Assembly: GCF_019449565.1 (NCBI RefSeq)
Contig: NZ_JAGRPM010000027.1
Span: forward strand, 62,001-126,000
DNA: 64,000 bases
Reading direction: 5' to 3'
DNA from: Rhodoblastus sp.
Lineage (GTDB): Bacteria; Pseudomonadota; Alphaproteobacteria; Rhizobiales; Beijerinckiaceae
Position 1 is the first letter of the stretch. Each line of letters starts with the position of its first letter. Below are positions 29,628 through 38,866 of the stretch, piece after piece. The notes beneath the pieces are model-generated. The model worked only from the letters and a program-made list of their open reading frames with translations. It ran no database searches and had not been told where the DNA came from. The translations under genes were made by a program, and so were the position numbers.

Positions 29628-31046
29628 TTCGCCTGTTGCGGCCGCTTCGGATTTTGGAACATACCAATTCAGCTTGTCGCGCAGGCCCACGACCTCGCCG
29701 ACGATGATGATGGTGGGGCCGCGCAGTCCGGCGGCGAGCGCCTTGCCCGCGATGTTCCCGACATTTCCCGTCACCACGATCTGGCTCGCGCGCGTGCCGT
29801 TTTCAACAATCGCCACCGGCAAAGCAGAATCGGCGCCATGGCGCAGGAATTCCTTCATCAGGAAATCGAGATGGGCGAGGCCCATATAGACCGCCACGGT
29901 CTGGCGCGGGCGCAGCAGGGTAGACCAATCCAGCTCGATTGGCCCATCCCTGCCGTGGCCGGTCACAAAAACGCAGGATTGCGCGTAATCGCGGTGGGTC
30001 AGCGGAATGCCGGCATAGGACGAACAGCCGGCGGCGGCGGTGACGCCGGGGCAGACCTGGAAGGGAATGCGCTTTTCGGCGAGCTTTTCGATCTCTTCGC
30101 CGCCGCGCCCGAAGATGAACGGGTCGCCGCCCTTGAGCCGCAGCACGCGCTTGCCCTCCAGCGCCAGCTTGACCATGAGGTCGCCAATCTCCTCCTGCGG
30201 CAGGGCGTGGTCGGAGCGCTTCTTGCCGACATAGATGCGTTCGGCGTCGCGGCGCACGCGGTCCATGATCGCGGGGTCGACGAGGCGGTCGTAGAGCACG
30301 ACATCGGCCTTCTGCATCAAGCGGAAGGCGCGGAAGGTCAACAGGTCCGGGTCGCCAGGCCCGGCGCCGACGAGATAGACCTCGCCGACGGGGTGGTCGT
30401 CGGCGGCCGAGCCGTCGGGCCGGCATTCGGCGATTTCGCGGTCGAGCATCGCATGCGCCGCCGCGTCGTCGCCAGCAAGGACCATTTCGGCGATCGGCCC
30501 GTCGAAGATGCGCTCCCAGAAGCGCAGCCGGGACTGATGGTTCGCCAGCTTGTCGCCGAGCGCGGCGCGTCCGGCGCCCGCCAACGCCGCCAGCCGGCCA
30601 TAGCCGGCGGGAATCAGCGTCTCGAGCCGCGCTTTCAGCATGCGGCCGAGCAAGGGCGCGTCGCCGCCGGTGGATATGGCCACCATGAGCGGGCTGCGGT
30701 CGAGCACCGAGGGAGTGATGAAATCGCTGATGCGGGGATGGTCCGCGACATTGACCAGCGCGCCTGAGTTGCGCGCCCGGGCGATCAGCGCGGAATCGGG
30801 CTCCTCGCCCGCCTCATAGGCGAAATAGGCGAGCGGAAAGCCGAAAAAGGCATTGCGCTCGCCGAGGTCGCCGAGATGATACTGGCCGCGCAGGGCCTCG
30901 AATTCATCGCTCCATGCGGTGGCGAACAGCCAGACCTCTGCGCCGGCGCGCGCCAGCGTTTCAATGCGGCGGGCGGCGAGCGAGCCGCCGCCGACGACCG
31001 CGATCCGGCGCTTGTGCAGGTCGAGGAAAAGGGGCAGGCGATCCAT
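29604..31046 (-). CDS. cysG: Siroheme synthase (trifunctional CysG)
   Basis: Makes siroheme from uroporphyrinogen III for sulfite or nitrite reductase. The 480 residues contain the N-terminal dehydrogenase/ferrochelatase half (FLDLHKRRIAVVGGGSLAARR, VNVADHPRISDFITPSV) and the C-terminal methyltransferase (VYLVGAGPGDPDLLTFRAFRLM, YDRLVDPAIM, RLKGGDPFIFGRGGEE, PGVTAAAGCSSYAGIPLTHRDYA). The last residues (SEAAATGESQATASK) are encoded by tandem repeats. It is in a leftward group with trpD2-like, mrp and dsbA-like genes. Confidence 0.95.
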   Translation of the reverse strand: MDRLPLFLDLHKRRIAVVGGGSLAARRIETLARAGAEVWLFATAWSDEFEALRGQYHLGDLGERNAFFGFPLAYFAYEAGEEPDSALIARARNSGALVNVADHPRISDFITPSVLDRSPLMVAISTGGDAPLLGRMLKARLETLIPAGYGRLAALAGAGRAALGDKLANHQSRLRFWERIFDGPIAEMVLAGDDAAAHAMLDREIAECRPDGSAADDHPVGEVYLVGAGPGDPDLLTFRAFRLMQKADVVLYDRLVDPAIMDRVRRDAERIYVGKKRSDHALPQEEIGDLMVKLALEGKRVLRLKGGDPFIFGRGGEEIEKLAEKRIPFQVCPGVTAAAGCSSYAGIPLTHRDYAQSCVFVTGHGRDGPIELDWSTLLRPRQTVAVYMGLAHLDFLMKEFLRHGADSALPVAIVENGTRASQIVVTGNVGNIAGKALAAGLRGPTIIIVGEVVGLRDKLNWYVPKSEAAATGESQATASK

Positions 31047-31175
31047 CGGGGGTCCAGTGTTTTGAGGATCATACGCGCCCTCACGGGTAAAACCTGTGAG
31101 GGCCGGTCGGGAGCGAACGCGACCAAGGTCTATCGAAAGACGGGCGTCCTTCGACGCCCTGCGGCTGAAATTATA

Positions 31176-32177
31176 TCAGGCCGCAAGCAGACGGGCGGTG
31201 TCGCGGCCGCGCCAGAGCGCCTCCGCGCGGCTTTGCGCCATCTGGATGTCCGGCGCAAGCCTCATGGCGCGCAAGGCGATCGCCAGCGTGCCGATGACGG
31301 CGGCGTCGGCATAGGCGTCTTTCGCCTCCCCGCGCCAGATCGCGAGCAGGCGCGCGACGTCCATGGCCTCGTCCGGCAGCTGGCGCGGCTCTTCCATCAG
31401 CGGCGGCCAGCGCTCCTCTATCGCGACCCCGTCCAACACGCCCAGCGTTTCGCAGGGCTTGGCGGGTCTGCGCTCGATTTCGCCGCCTTCGCCGCGAAAC
31501 ACCACCATGTTCTTCTCGCCCAGCAGCAGGGCGGCGTCGCGGTGGGTCGCCATGTAATTGGGATGGAAAATGCCTTGGAGGAAGCAAGGCGCTCCAAAGG
31601 GATTGATCATCCGCGCCAGCGTATGGATCGGCGAGCGCAGGCCGAGAATGGGTTTGAACCCCATCATCCGGGCGAGAGGCGCGCTGATCGCGGCGAGGTC
31701 CATATAGGCGAAATTGTTCTGCCGCAATTGGCGTGCGGCGGTCGCGAAATCCGGCGCTGTCGGCAGGCCGAGCGCCGCGAGGACTTCGCCCGTATAGAGC
31801 CGTCCGGCGGTATGGCCGTCGAAGCCGTGCATGAAGACTCGGAGTCCCGCCTGGGCGAGGCAGAGGGCGGCGAGCAGGAACCAGGGCAATTGCCGCTTCT
31901 TGCCGGCATAGGAGGACCAGTCGAGTTCGACGAGGTCGGCTTCGGGCGGCGGCATGATCTTGCGCACCGCCTTGACGAATCCCGCCAGCTCGCTCGCGCT
32001 TTCCTCCTTCATGCGCAGAAGCATCAGAAAGGCGCCGAGCTGTTCGGGCAGAACCTCGCCGGCGAGGATCATGCTCATGGCCTCTTCGGCCTCTTCCACG
32101 GTGAGCGCGCGCGAGAGGTTCCTGCCGCGGCCGAGAATGGCGATGAAACGGGCGAAGGGATGGGGCGTGAAGGTCAT
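31176..32177 (-). CDS. TrpD2/YbiB-like phosphoribosyltransferase-fold protein
   Basis: This 333-residue protein has the anthranilate phosphoribosyltransferase fold: an N-terminal helical domain (LTVEEAEEAMSMILAGEVLPEQLGAFLMLLRMKEES) and glycosyltransferase-like core (GHTAGRLYTGEVLAALGLPTAPDF, RMMGFKPILGLRSPIHTLARMINPFGAPC). The glycine-rich PRPP site of true TrpD is not evident, and the sequence resembles the YbiB/TrpD2 branch, some members of which bind nucleic acid. The frame opens at 32252, but the conserved start is MTFTPHPFARF at 32177. It is upstream of cysG. Confidence 0.82.
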   Translation of the reverse strand: MTFTPHPFARFIAILGRGRNLSRALTVEEAEEAMSMILAGEVLPEQLGAFLMLLRMKEESASELAGFVKAVRKIMPPPEADLVELDWSSYAGKKRQLPWFLLAALCLAQAGLRVFMHGFDGHTAGRLYTGEVLAALGLPTAPDFATAARQLRQNNFAYMDLAAISAPLARMMGFKPILGLRSPIHTLARMINPFGAPCFLQGIFHPNYMATHRDAALLLGEKNMVVFRGEGGEIERRPAKPCETLGVLDGVAIEERWPPLMEEPRQLPDEAMDVARLLAIWRGEAKDAYADAAVIGTLAIALRAMRLAPDIQMAQSRAEALWRGRDTARLLAA

Positions 32178-32338
32178 GGTTTGAGGCGATCCAACCGAAA
32201 GGACGCGAGAGAGTCGCAGCGGCCAGCATAGTCGCGCGCCGCGCCGGGGCAAGCGCGATGGGGCCGCGCAATAGGGCCGCGCGCGCCATGCGTGCTGGAA
32301 GGGGAGAAATTGTCGCAGAATTGGGCTAGAACGAGGCG

Positions 32339-33148
32339 ATGATCGACTCGCAACCCACTGTTCCCGCCTTTCGGGCGACGACGCGCGCGCTTCTCCTCGG
32401 CGACCGCATCGACGTGGCCGGGCTGGAGCGGGCGGACGCCATTTCGACTTCGCCCCTGGCCTTTCATGTCGGCCAGAACGGCAAAGTCGCCCTTTATCGC
32501 TTCGGCGTCGCCGTCATGGTCGGGCTGACGCCGCTGGAGGAGGAGGATGTGCTCGCCGGCCTCAAGGGGCGCGTCGTCGGCGCCCGCCTGCGCAAGGAGG
32601 ACGAGATCGCGACTCTGCTGATCGGCGAGGCCGAAGACCGCGTCGTGACGGGTGGTCAGATCGCGCTGCGCGACCTGTCGAACGAGCGGTTTCTGGTTTT
32701 TTCCGACGCCCTGGCGAAGAGCGTGGCGCTGGGCCGCGACGAGCGCGAGGTCAATTCCGTCTTCGACAAGGTCGAGCCGCTCGCCAATGTGCTCGGCAAG
32801 CACGGGCGTCCCATGCGCGACCGGCGGGAAATGCTGCGGCTGATCGGTCAGGCGCTCGGCGTGCAGCATCGCGTTTCCGGCCGCGTCGCTGTCGACGACA
32901 AGCCAGACGTGCTGTGGGATCGCCCGGACCTCGAAAGGCTCTACGCCCGGCTGGAAGACGAATATGAGCTGAAGGAGCGGGGCCAGACCCTGCAGCGCAA
33001 GCTCGACGTGATCGTCGAGACCGTCCGCGTCCTGACCGACATCATCGACGCCGACCGTTCCTCCTTCATGGAGGCGGCGATTGTCCTGATGATTCTCGCG
33101 GAACTCGGGTTGTCGCTGTTCCAGATCGTGTTTTTCCGCGGGCATTGA
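32339..33148 (+). CDS. RMD1/YagE family (DUF155) membrane protein
   Basis: This 269-residue member of the DUF155 family, found in bacteria and in mitochondria as Rmd1, has the segments YRFGVAVMVGLTPLEEEDVL, FSDALAKSVALGRDEREVNSVFDKVEPLANVLGK and VLWDRPDLERLYARLEDEYELKERGQTLQRKLDVI. It ends in one C-terminal membrane helix (IVLMILAELGLSLFQIVFF). It is probably tail-anchored with a cytosolic domain. GAGG precedes the ATG. It stands alone; the biochemical role is unknown. Confidence 0.88.
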   Translation: MIDSQPTVPAFRATTRALLLGDRIDVAGLERADAISTSPLAFHVGQNGKVALYRFGVAVMVGLTPLEEEDVLAGLKGRVVGARLRKEDEIATLLIGEAEDRVVTGGQIALRDLSNERFLVFSDALAKSVALGRDEREVNSVFDKVEPLANVLGKHGRPMRDRREMLRLIGQALGVQHRVSGRVAVDDKPDVLWDRPDLERLYARLEDEYELKERGQTLQRKLDVIVETVRVLTDIIDADRSSFMEAAIVLMILAELGLSLFQIVFFRGH

Positions 33149-33401
33149 GCCGCTGGCGCTGGAAGCGCAGGCGATTTCAGCGAAAAGCGCGCGCAAAACC
33201 GCCCGGGGCGCGGCCGTGCCTTTTTTGCCATGGCCAAGCTCTCAAGGCCCGCGCCCCGGCCTCGCCGCATTGACATGTGAACCAATCCCTTCCAGAGAAA
33301 GCGCTGATCACGCGGGCCGCTGGCCGGGTCGCGTTCATCGCGCATGTTCCTTACGGCGGGAATTACGACAGCCAATCTCAAGCCGATGAGAGACCCAGCC
33401 T

Positions 33402-35216
33402 TTGTTCTCCTTCCTGTTGAAGCCACTCAAGAAGAAGTTCTTCAGCGCCGGGCAGTTGCACCTGATCGAGCGCCTGCTGCGCGAACAGGGCTCCAAGCAC
33501 GCCAAGGGCTATTTCTTCGCCTTCGCCATGATGGGCATCATTGCTGCGACCACGACAATTTCCGCCTATATCATGGGCGGTATTGTCAATCGCATCTTCG
33601 TCGATCGCAATATCGAGGCGATGTGGGCCATTGGCGGCGCGATCACCACGATCTACGTGGCCAAGGGCTTCGCCACCTATGGCCAGCAGGTGATCCTCTC
33701 TCGCATCGCGAACAACATCATCGCGGAATGCCAGACTCGCATCTTCGACAAGATGCTGGCGATGGACGTGAGCTTTTATAATGCCCGCCATTCGACCGAA
33801 TTCCTCGCGCGGCAGGCCTTTATTTCCCAATCCGCAGGCAGCGCGCTAAATACTTTGGTCACGGCGCTGGGCCGCGACATTCTCACCACGCTGGGCCTGA
33901 CCTTCGCGATGTTCCAGCAGGATCCGGTGCTGGCGTCGATCGCGATTCTGATCTTGCCTCTCGCTATCTTCGGCGTCCGCAAACTCGGCAATCGCGCCCG
34001 CAAGGTCATGATGACCGAGTTCCATGGCTTCGCCGCCATCCTGGAATCCCTGCAGGAAACCGCTCAGGGCATTCGCGTCGTGAAGTCCTTCACGCTTGAG
34101 CCGTTCATGCGCGAGCGGCAGCTGCGGGCGATCCGTAGCTTCGAAACGGCGGCCAACAAGCTGTCGCGGGTGCAATCCCGCTCCAGTCCCCTGATGGAGA
34201 CGCTTGCCGGCTGCGCCGTGGCGGCGGTTGTCGTCTATGGCGGCTATCGCGTCATTTACGACGGCGCCCAGCCCGGCAATTTCTTCGCCTTCATCACGGC
34301 GCTGCTGCTTGCAACGGAGCCGGCGAAGCGCGTCGCCCGACTGCATGTGGACATGAATTCCTCGCTGATCGGCGTCGGCATGCTTTATGAATTCCTCGAC
34401 GAGCCGACCCCGGAATCCGAGCCCGCCAACATGCCGGAGCTGAAGATCACCCAAGGCCGGGTAGAATTCTCCGACGTGGAATTTTCCTATCGCGCTGGCG
34501 AAATGGTGCTCAACAAGCTCAATCTCGTCGCGGAGCCAGGCCAGACCACGGCGCTGGTCGGCCGCTCCGGCGGCGGCAAGACCACCGCCATGAGCATGAT
34601 CCTGCGGTTCTACGAGCCGACCGCCGGCAAAATCATCATCGACGGCCAGGACATCGCCGGTTTTTCGCGGCGCTCCCTGCGCAGCCAGATCGGCTATGTC
34701 GGTCAGGACACCTTCCTGTTCAAAGGCTCGGTCCGCGACAATATCGGCTTCGGCCGGCCGGGCGCGAGCGACGAGGAGATCGTCGCCGCCGCCAAGGCCG
34801 CCTTCGCCCATGACTTCATCATGGGTTTTGAGCGCGGCTACGATTCGCCGGTCGGCGAACAGGGCATGCAACTCTCGGGCGGCCAGCGCCAGCGCATCTC
34901 CATCGCCCGAGCCTTCCTCAAGGACGCTCCGCTGATCCTGCTCGACGAGGCGACCTCGGCGCTGGATACGGAATCGGAGCGCGCGGTTCAGGAAGCGCTC
35001 AAGACGCTCTGTGCGGGACGCACGACCCTCGTGATCGCCCATCGCCTCACCACAGTCGCCAGCGCTGAGCGCATCTGCGTCATCGAAGGCGGCCGGGTGC
35101 TGGAATCCGGACGGCAGGACGAGTTGCTGGCGCGCAACGGCGTTTACGCCATGCTGTACCGGACGCAATTCGAACGCAGCCTCGCCATGGCCTCCGCCGA
35201 CGCCGCCGCCGAATGA
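33402..35216 (+). CDS. ABC exporter half-transporter (MsbA/ATM-like)
   Basis: This 604-residue protein has six membrane helices followed by an ATPase domain. NBD motifs are Walker A GRSGGGKTT, Q-loop YVGQDTF, signature LSGGQRQR and Walker B LILLDEATSALD with H-loop AHRLTTV. It starts at a TTG (33402), because an in-frame stop is five codons upstream and GAGAG is well spaced. It would work as a homodimer exporting a lipid or other hydrophobic substrate; no dedicated partner gene adjoins it. Confidence 0.93.
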   Translation: MFSFLLKPLKKKFFSAGQLHLIERLLREQGSKHAKGYFFAFAMMGIIAATTTISAYIMGGIVNRIFVDRNIEAMWAIGGAITTIYVAKGFATYGQQVILSRIANNIIAECQTRIFDKMLAMDVSFYNARHSTEFLARQAFISQSAGSALNTLVTALGRDILTTLGLTFAMFQQDPVLASIAILILPLAIFGVRKLGNRARKVMMTEFHGFAAILESLQETAQGIRVVKSFTLEPFMRERQLRAIRSFETAANKLSRVQSRSSPLMETLAGCAVAAVVVYGGYRVIYDGAQPGNFFAFITALLLATEPAKRVARLHVDMNSSLIGVGMLYEFLDEPTPESEPANMPELKITQGRVEFSDVEFSYRAGEMVLNKLNLVAEPGQTTALVGRSGGGKTTAMSMILRFYEPTAGKIIIDGQDIAGFSRRSLRSQIGYVGQDTFLFKGSVRDNIGFGRPGASDEEIVAAAKAAFAHDFIMGFERGYDSPVGEQGMQLSGGQRQRISIARAFLKDAPLILLDEATSALDTESERAVQEALKTLCAGRTTLVIAHRLTTVASAERICVIEGGRVLESGRQDELLARNGVYAMLYRTQFERSLAMASADAAAE

Positions 35217-35244
35217 AGTCGAATTCATAAAATAGCGAGTTAAT

Positions 35245-35267
35245 ACAAATATTTGCTGGCTATTTGT
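35245..35267 (+). other. Stem-loop after the ABC exporter
   Basis: ACAAATA and TATTTGT pair around 9 nt, 28 bp after the stop codon in an unusually AT-rich patch. There is no T-run, so it is not a classical terminator. Confidence 0.3.
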
Positions 35268-35387
35268 GATTTAGATTAACAGGCTAGATATCGCCTTGCG
35301 GCTGACCGTCTGGAAACGGCCCGCGTTTTGGGCGATGCTTCGCGCCCTTCCGTTTTTTTGACCCTTCCATTTTTCCGAGTCGCGCCC

Positions 35388-35849
35388 ATGCCCAAATCCG
35401 CTCTGCCCCAGCCGGTGATGAGCGTCGCCGAAATCGAAACCCTTCTCGATGAGGCTTTCCCACAACTGCACCATGGCGGGCGCACGGTCATGGTGGAAGA
35501 GGTTGGCCCCATGACCGCCCGGCTGCGGCTGATCGCGCATGAGCGCCACCTGCGCCCCGGCGGCACGGTCTCCGGCCCGGCCATGTTCACGCTGGCCGAT
35601 GTCGGCATCTGGGTCGGGATCCTCGCTCACAACGGCCCGGAATCGCTCGCCGCCGTGACCACCAATCTCAACATCAACTTCTTGCGCAAGCCGCCCCATG
35701 GCGACGTCATCGTCGAATGCCGCCTGCTCAAGCTCGGCAAGCGGCTGGCGGTCGGCGAGGCGACGCTCTATTCCGAAGGCGCTGCGGAGCCGGTCGCACA
35801 TGCGGTTGGAACATATGCCATCCCGGCCGCGCGGAAACATGGTACCTAA
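35388..35849 (+). CDS. PaaI-family hotdog thioesterase
   Basis: This 153-residue hotdog-fold protein has GGTVSGPAMFTLADVGIWVGILA, carrying the catalytic-helix region, and VTTNLNINFLRKPPHGDVIVECRLLKLGKRLAVGEATLYSEG. It would hydrolyse acyl-CoA thioesters. The frame is open from 35328, but the conserved part starts at ATG 35388. It is 158 bp upstream of rplM, an arrangement common in related genomes. Confidence 0.87.
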   Translation: MPKSALPQPVMSVAEIETLLDEAFPQLHHGGRTVMVEEVGPMTARLRLIAHERHLRPGGTVSGPAMFTLADVGIWVGILAHNGPESLAAVTTNLNINFLRKPPHGDVIVECRLLKLGKRLAVGEATLYSEGAAEPVAHAVGTYAIPAARKHGT

Positions 35850-35903
35850 ATACCTTTCTCTGAAAACCACTGCTTTTGCAGGCGGTTTCGCGCGATTGGG
35901 CGG

Positions 35904-35932
35904 TTGACAAACTGGGGGAGGGTCCGTACAAG
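35904..35932 (+). promoter_or_regulatory. Candidate sigma-70 promoter for rplM-rpsI
   Basis: A perfect -35 TTGACA at 35904-35909 is followed after 17 bp by TACAAG (35927-35932), a fair -10. The start of rplM is about 75 bp downstream, leaving room for a leader. Confidence 0.5.
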
Positions 35933-36007
35933 CCCGCATCTTCCCGCCGGGACCCGCCAGCCTGTCAAACAGGACATTGAGTCCCGCGCCATATTGGAAA
36001 CGAGAAA

Positions 36008-36478
36008 ATGTACGGCAAGACCTATTCGGCCAAGGCCGCCGAAATCGAGAAGAAGTGGGTTTTGATCGACGCCAAGGGGCTCGTCGTCGGCCGCCTCGCC
36101 TCGATCATCGCGCTGCGCCTGCGTGGCAAGCACAAGGCGACCTTCACGCCCCATATGGACGATGGCGACAACATCATCGTCATCAACGCCGACAAGGTGG
36201 TCTTCACCGGCCGCAAGCGCGACCAGAAGGTCTATTTCCACCACACCGGCTTCCCCGGCGGCATCAAGGAACGTTCCGCCAAGTTCATCCTGGATGGCCG
36301 TTTCCCCGAGCGGGTCGTCGAAAAGGCCGTGCAGCGCATGCTGCCGCGTGGTCCGCTCGGCACCAAGCAGCTCGGCAACCTCCGCGTCTACAAGGGCGCC
36401 GAACATCCTCATGCGGCTCAGAACCCGACTGTTCTCGACGTCGCCGCCCTGAACTCCAAGAACTCGCGGAACGACTGA
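36008..36478 (+). CDS. rplM: 50S ribosomal protein L13
   Basis: Large-subunit protein L13, 156 residues. Diagnostic segments are [64 protein letters not shown], and [38 protein letters not shown] precedes the ATG. It is followed by rpsI after 2 bp in the conserved ribosomal pair. Confidence 0.99.
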   Translation: MYGKTYSAKAAEIEKKWVLIDAKGLVVGRLASIIALRLRGKHKATFTPHMDDGDNIIVINADKVVFTGRKRDQKVYFHHTGFPGGIKERSAKFILDGRFPERVVEKAVQRMLPRGPLGTKQLGNLRVYKGAEHPHAAQNPTVLDVAALNSKNSRND

Positions 36479-36480
36479 TC

Positions 36481-36960
36481 ATGGCCGAGACCCTTTCCTC
36501 CCTGCAGGACCTCAAGAGCGCCGGCGCCGCTCCGGCGCCGGAAGCCCCGGTCCATGTGCAAAAGCTCGACAAGTACGGCCGCGCCTACGCCACCGGCAAG
36601 CGCAAGAACGCCGTCGCCCGCGTCTGGATCAAGCCCGGCACGGGCAAGGTCACCGTCAATGGCCGCGAACTGGACGTCTATTTCGCCCGTCCGGTGCTGC
36701 GCATGATCGTGCAGCAGCCGCTCGGCGTCGCCCAGCGCGATGGCCAGTATGACATCACCGTCACCGTCGCTGGCGGCGGTCTGTCCGGCCAGGCCGGCGC
36801 GGTGCGCCACGGCGTCTCTAAGGCGCTGACCTATTACGAGCCCGGCCTGCGCCCGGCTCTGAAGAAGGAAGGCTTCCTGACCCGCGACTCGCGCGTGGTC
36901 GAGCGCAAGAAATACGGCAAGCGCAAGGCCCGCCGCAGCTTCCAGTTCTCGAAGCGCTGA
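36481..36960 (+). CDS. rpsI: 30S ribosomal protein S9
   Basis: Small-subunit protein S9, 159 residues with the short acidic/Ala N-terminal extension usual in alphaproteobacteria. Family segments are [39 protein letters not shown], and the basic tail [16 protein letters not shown], whose final residues reach the P site. The start at 36481 lies directly after the rplM stop, and a strong terminator follows 20 bp downstream. Confidence 0.99.
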   Translation: MAETLSSLQDLKSAGAAPAPEAPVHVQKLDKYGRAYATGKRKNAVARVWIKPGTGKVTVNGRELDVYFARPVLRMIVQQPLGVAQRDGQYDITVTVAGGGLSGQAGAVRHGVSKALTYYEPGLRPALKKEGFLTRDSRVVERKKYGKRKARRSFQFSKR

Positions 36961-36980
36961 TCTTCACGATCATTTTGCGG

Positions 36981-37012
36981 AACGGCGGGCCAAAAGCCCG
37001 CCGTTTTGTTTT
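36981..37012 (+). terminator. Rho-independent terminator of rplM-rpsI
   Basis: Ten-bp arms AACGGCGGGC and GCCCGCCGTT with a 5-nt loop are followed by TTGTTTTG. This is a textbook intrinsic terminator 20 bp after rpsI. Confidence 0.9.
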
Positions 37013-37063
37013 GTCCGTCATTCTTTCGCGCTAAACCGCCCCATCCGCCACGGAGTTTCCGCC

Positions 37064-37987
37064 ATGACAGACGCGCCCAAAAAGATCTTCATCGACGGCG
37101 AGGCCGGCACCACCGGCTTGCAGATCCGCGAAAAGCTCGCCGGGCGCATGGATGTCGAGATCGTCTCCATCGCGCCGGAAAAGCGCAAGGACGTCGCCGC
37201 CAAGGCGGATATTCTGCGCCATGTCGATCTGACCATTCTCTGCCTGCCCGACGCCGCGGCGGTGGAGAGCGTGGCGCTGGTCGATTCGCTGGGCGCGGAC
37301 GCGCCGCGCGTGCTTGACGCTTCGACCGCCCATCGCGTCGCGCCGGGCTGGACTTATGGCTTCGCGGAACTCGCGGCCGACCAGGAAGCGCAGATCGCGG
37401 CGGCGCGCCGCGTCGCCAATCCGGGCTGCTACGCCACCGGCGCCATCGCCATTCTGCGTCCGCTGGTGGACGCCGGCCTGATCGACGCGGGCCAGCATCT
37501 CGCGATCAACGCCGTCTCCGGCTATTCCGGCGGCGGGCGGCAAATGATCGAGGATTACGAGGCGGGCCGCGCGCCGCCCTATGAGCTTTATGCGCTAGGG
37601 CTGGAGCACAAGCATATTCCCGAGATCATGGCCTATGCGCATCTGCGCGCGCGGCCGCTGTTCGTGCCCTCGGTCGGCAATTTTCTGCAAGGCATGCTGG
37701 TCAGCCTGCCGGTCAGCCTCGAAGACCTGCCGGGCAAGCCCAACGCCGGCGATCTGGAGGCGGTTCTGGGGGATCATTACGCCAGCAGGCGCCACGTACG
37801 CGTCGTCGCCGCCGAGGCGAACGGCAAGCTGGAGCCGCAGGCGCTCAATGGCACCAATGATCTGGAAATCCGGGTCTTCGCCAATGAGGCGCGCCGCCAC
37901 GCCGTGATCGTCGCGCGGCTGGACAATCTCGGCAAGGGCGCTTCGGGCGCCGCCGTCCAGAACCTGGAGCTAATGCTCGGGCTGTGA
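37064..37987 (+). CDS. argC: N-acetyl-gamma-glutamyl-phosphate reductase, type 2
   Basis: NADPH-dependent reductase of arginine biosynthesis, 307 residues, the short type 2 form. [17 protein letters not shown] is the nucleotide-binding start, [18 protein letters not shown] holds the catalytic cysteine, and [15 protein letters not shown] and LEHKHIPEI are further family segments. GGAG precedes the ATG. It is monocistronic and ends in a hairpin shared with the convergent gene. Confidence 0.96.
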   Translation: MTDAPKKIFIDGEAGTTGLQIREKLAGRMDVEIVSIAPEKRKDVAAKADILRHVDLTILCLPDAAAVESVALVDSLGADAPRVLDASTAHRVAPGWTYGFAELAADQEAQIAAARRVANPGCYATGAIAILRPLVDAGLIDAGQHLAINAVSGYSGGGRQMIEDYEAGRAPPYELYALGLEHKHIPEIMAYAHLRARPLFVPSVGNFLQGMLVSLPVSLEDLPGKPNAGDLEAVLGDHYASRRHVRVVAAEANGKLEPQALNGTNDLEIRVFANEARRHAVIVARLDNLGKGASGAAVQNLELMLGL

Positions 37988-37994
37988 ACAAAAA

Positions 37995-38024
37995 AGCCCT
38001 CGGGCGTCGCCGAGGGCTTTAATT
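37995..38024. terminator. Bidirectional terminator
   Basis: AGCCCTCGG and CCGAGGGCT pair around GCGTCG. A T-rich stretch follows on the plus strand and a run of six T on the minus strand, so it ends both argC and the convergent gene at 38044. Confidence 0.88.
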
Positions 38025-38043
38025 TCGGGACTATGCTCCGGCG

Positions 38044-38643
38044 TCAATCGACTGTGGCCGAGCCGCGCACGACGATGACCTGCCGCGACCGGACGAAGCG
38101 CTCGCGCACCGCGTGGTTGCCTTTGATATAAATGATCTTTGGCGAGCTCCACATGGGCGGCGGAACATTATAGCTCACGCCATAACCGGTCGGCGTGTAG
38201 CTGGCGTCGCCATAGCCCTCCGGATAGGCGGGATAGTCGGAGACGCCATATGGCGCAATCGGCATGGCGTAGGCAAAGTCCCCGTTGCCAAAGACGCCGC
38301 CGCCGTGGACCGGGCCGTAAGGACGGCGCGGAAGGGCGTAGCCGTAATCATAGCCGAAGCGGCCATAGGCGCCCAAGAAGCCCGGACGAGGGCCATAGGC
38401 GCCGGGGTAACCCGGTCTCCGGTATCCCGCTTGTGGTCCCGGCCTGAAGCCCGGTCCCGGGCCGGGACGAATGATGGTCGCGGCGCCCGGATTGGCGACG
38501 ATGGCGCGTCCAGGGCCAACCATGCGGGGCCCGCCAAAACCGTGTCCCTGACCGGCGACATGGCCGCCTGCGAGAACCGGCGTCGCAGCCACTAGCAGCG
38601 CGCCAGCGCCGGCGAGAGCGCATTTCCTGATGACTTGACCCAT
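38044..38643 (-). CDS. Secreted Gly/Pro/Tyr-rich protein, unknown
   Basis: I do not recognise a named family. The 199 residues begin with a signal peptide (KCALAGAGALLVAATPVLAGG). A low-complexity body follows, with repeated Gly-Pro, PGPG, RPGYPGAYG and GYDYGYA patterns, and then a compact C-terminus (SSPKIIYIKGNHAVRERFVRSRQVIVVRGS). It may be a cell-envelope or surface protein. AGGAG precedes the ATG. It is monocistronic with a terminator downstream. Confidence 0.75.
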   Translation of the reverse strand: MGQVIRKCALAGAGALLVAATPVLAGGHVAGQGHGFGGPRMVGPGRAIVANPGAATIIRPGPGPGFRPGPQAGYRRPGYPGAYGPRPGFLGAYGRFGYDYGYALPRRPYGPVHGGGVFGNGDFAYAMPIAPYGVSDYPAYPEGYGDASYTPTGYGVSYNVPPPMWSSPKIIYIKGNHAVRERFVRSRQVIVVRGSATVD

Positions 38644-38866
38644 AATTGCACTCCTGCCCCGTTATGAGACTGATCCCGGCGCCGCTCCGTCCCAATGCGG
38701 ATCGTTTTGGGATGGGACCTGGCGTCTTGACCTCAGCGGGCAAGAAGGGCGCCTGAAACGCTTTCGGGATAACGCCGCGCGGGATGCAAAGTTCGCCTAC
38801 GCCACCGAACCAATGGACGGGATGCAAAAACCCCGGCTGCGTTTGGCGCGGCCGGGGCGGAGAATT

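Noticed and set aside
35977..36480. Upstream in-frame extension of rpsI through rplM
   Set aside because: It is only the third frame of rplM; S9 begins at the ATG at 36481 directly after the rplM stop.
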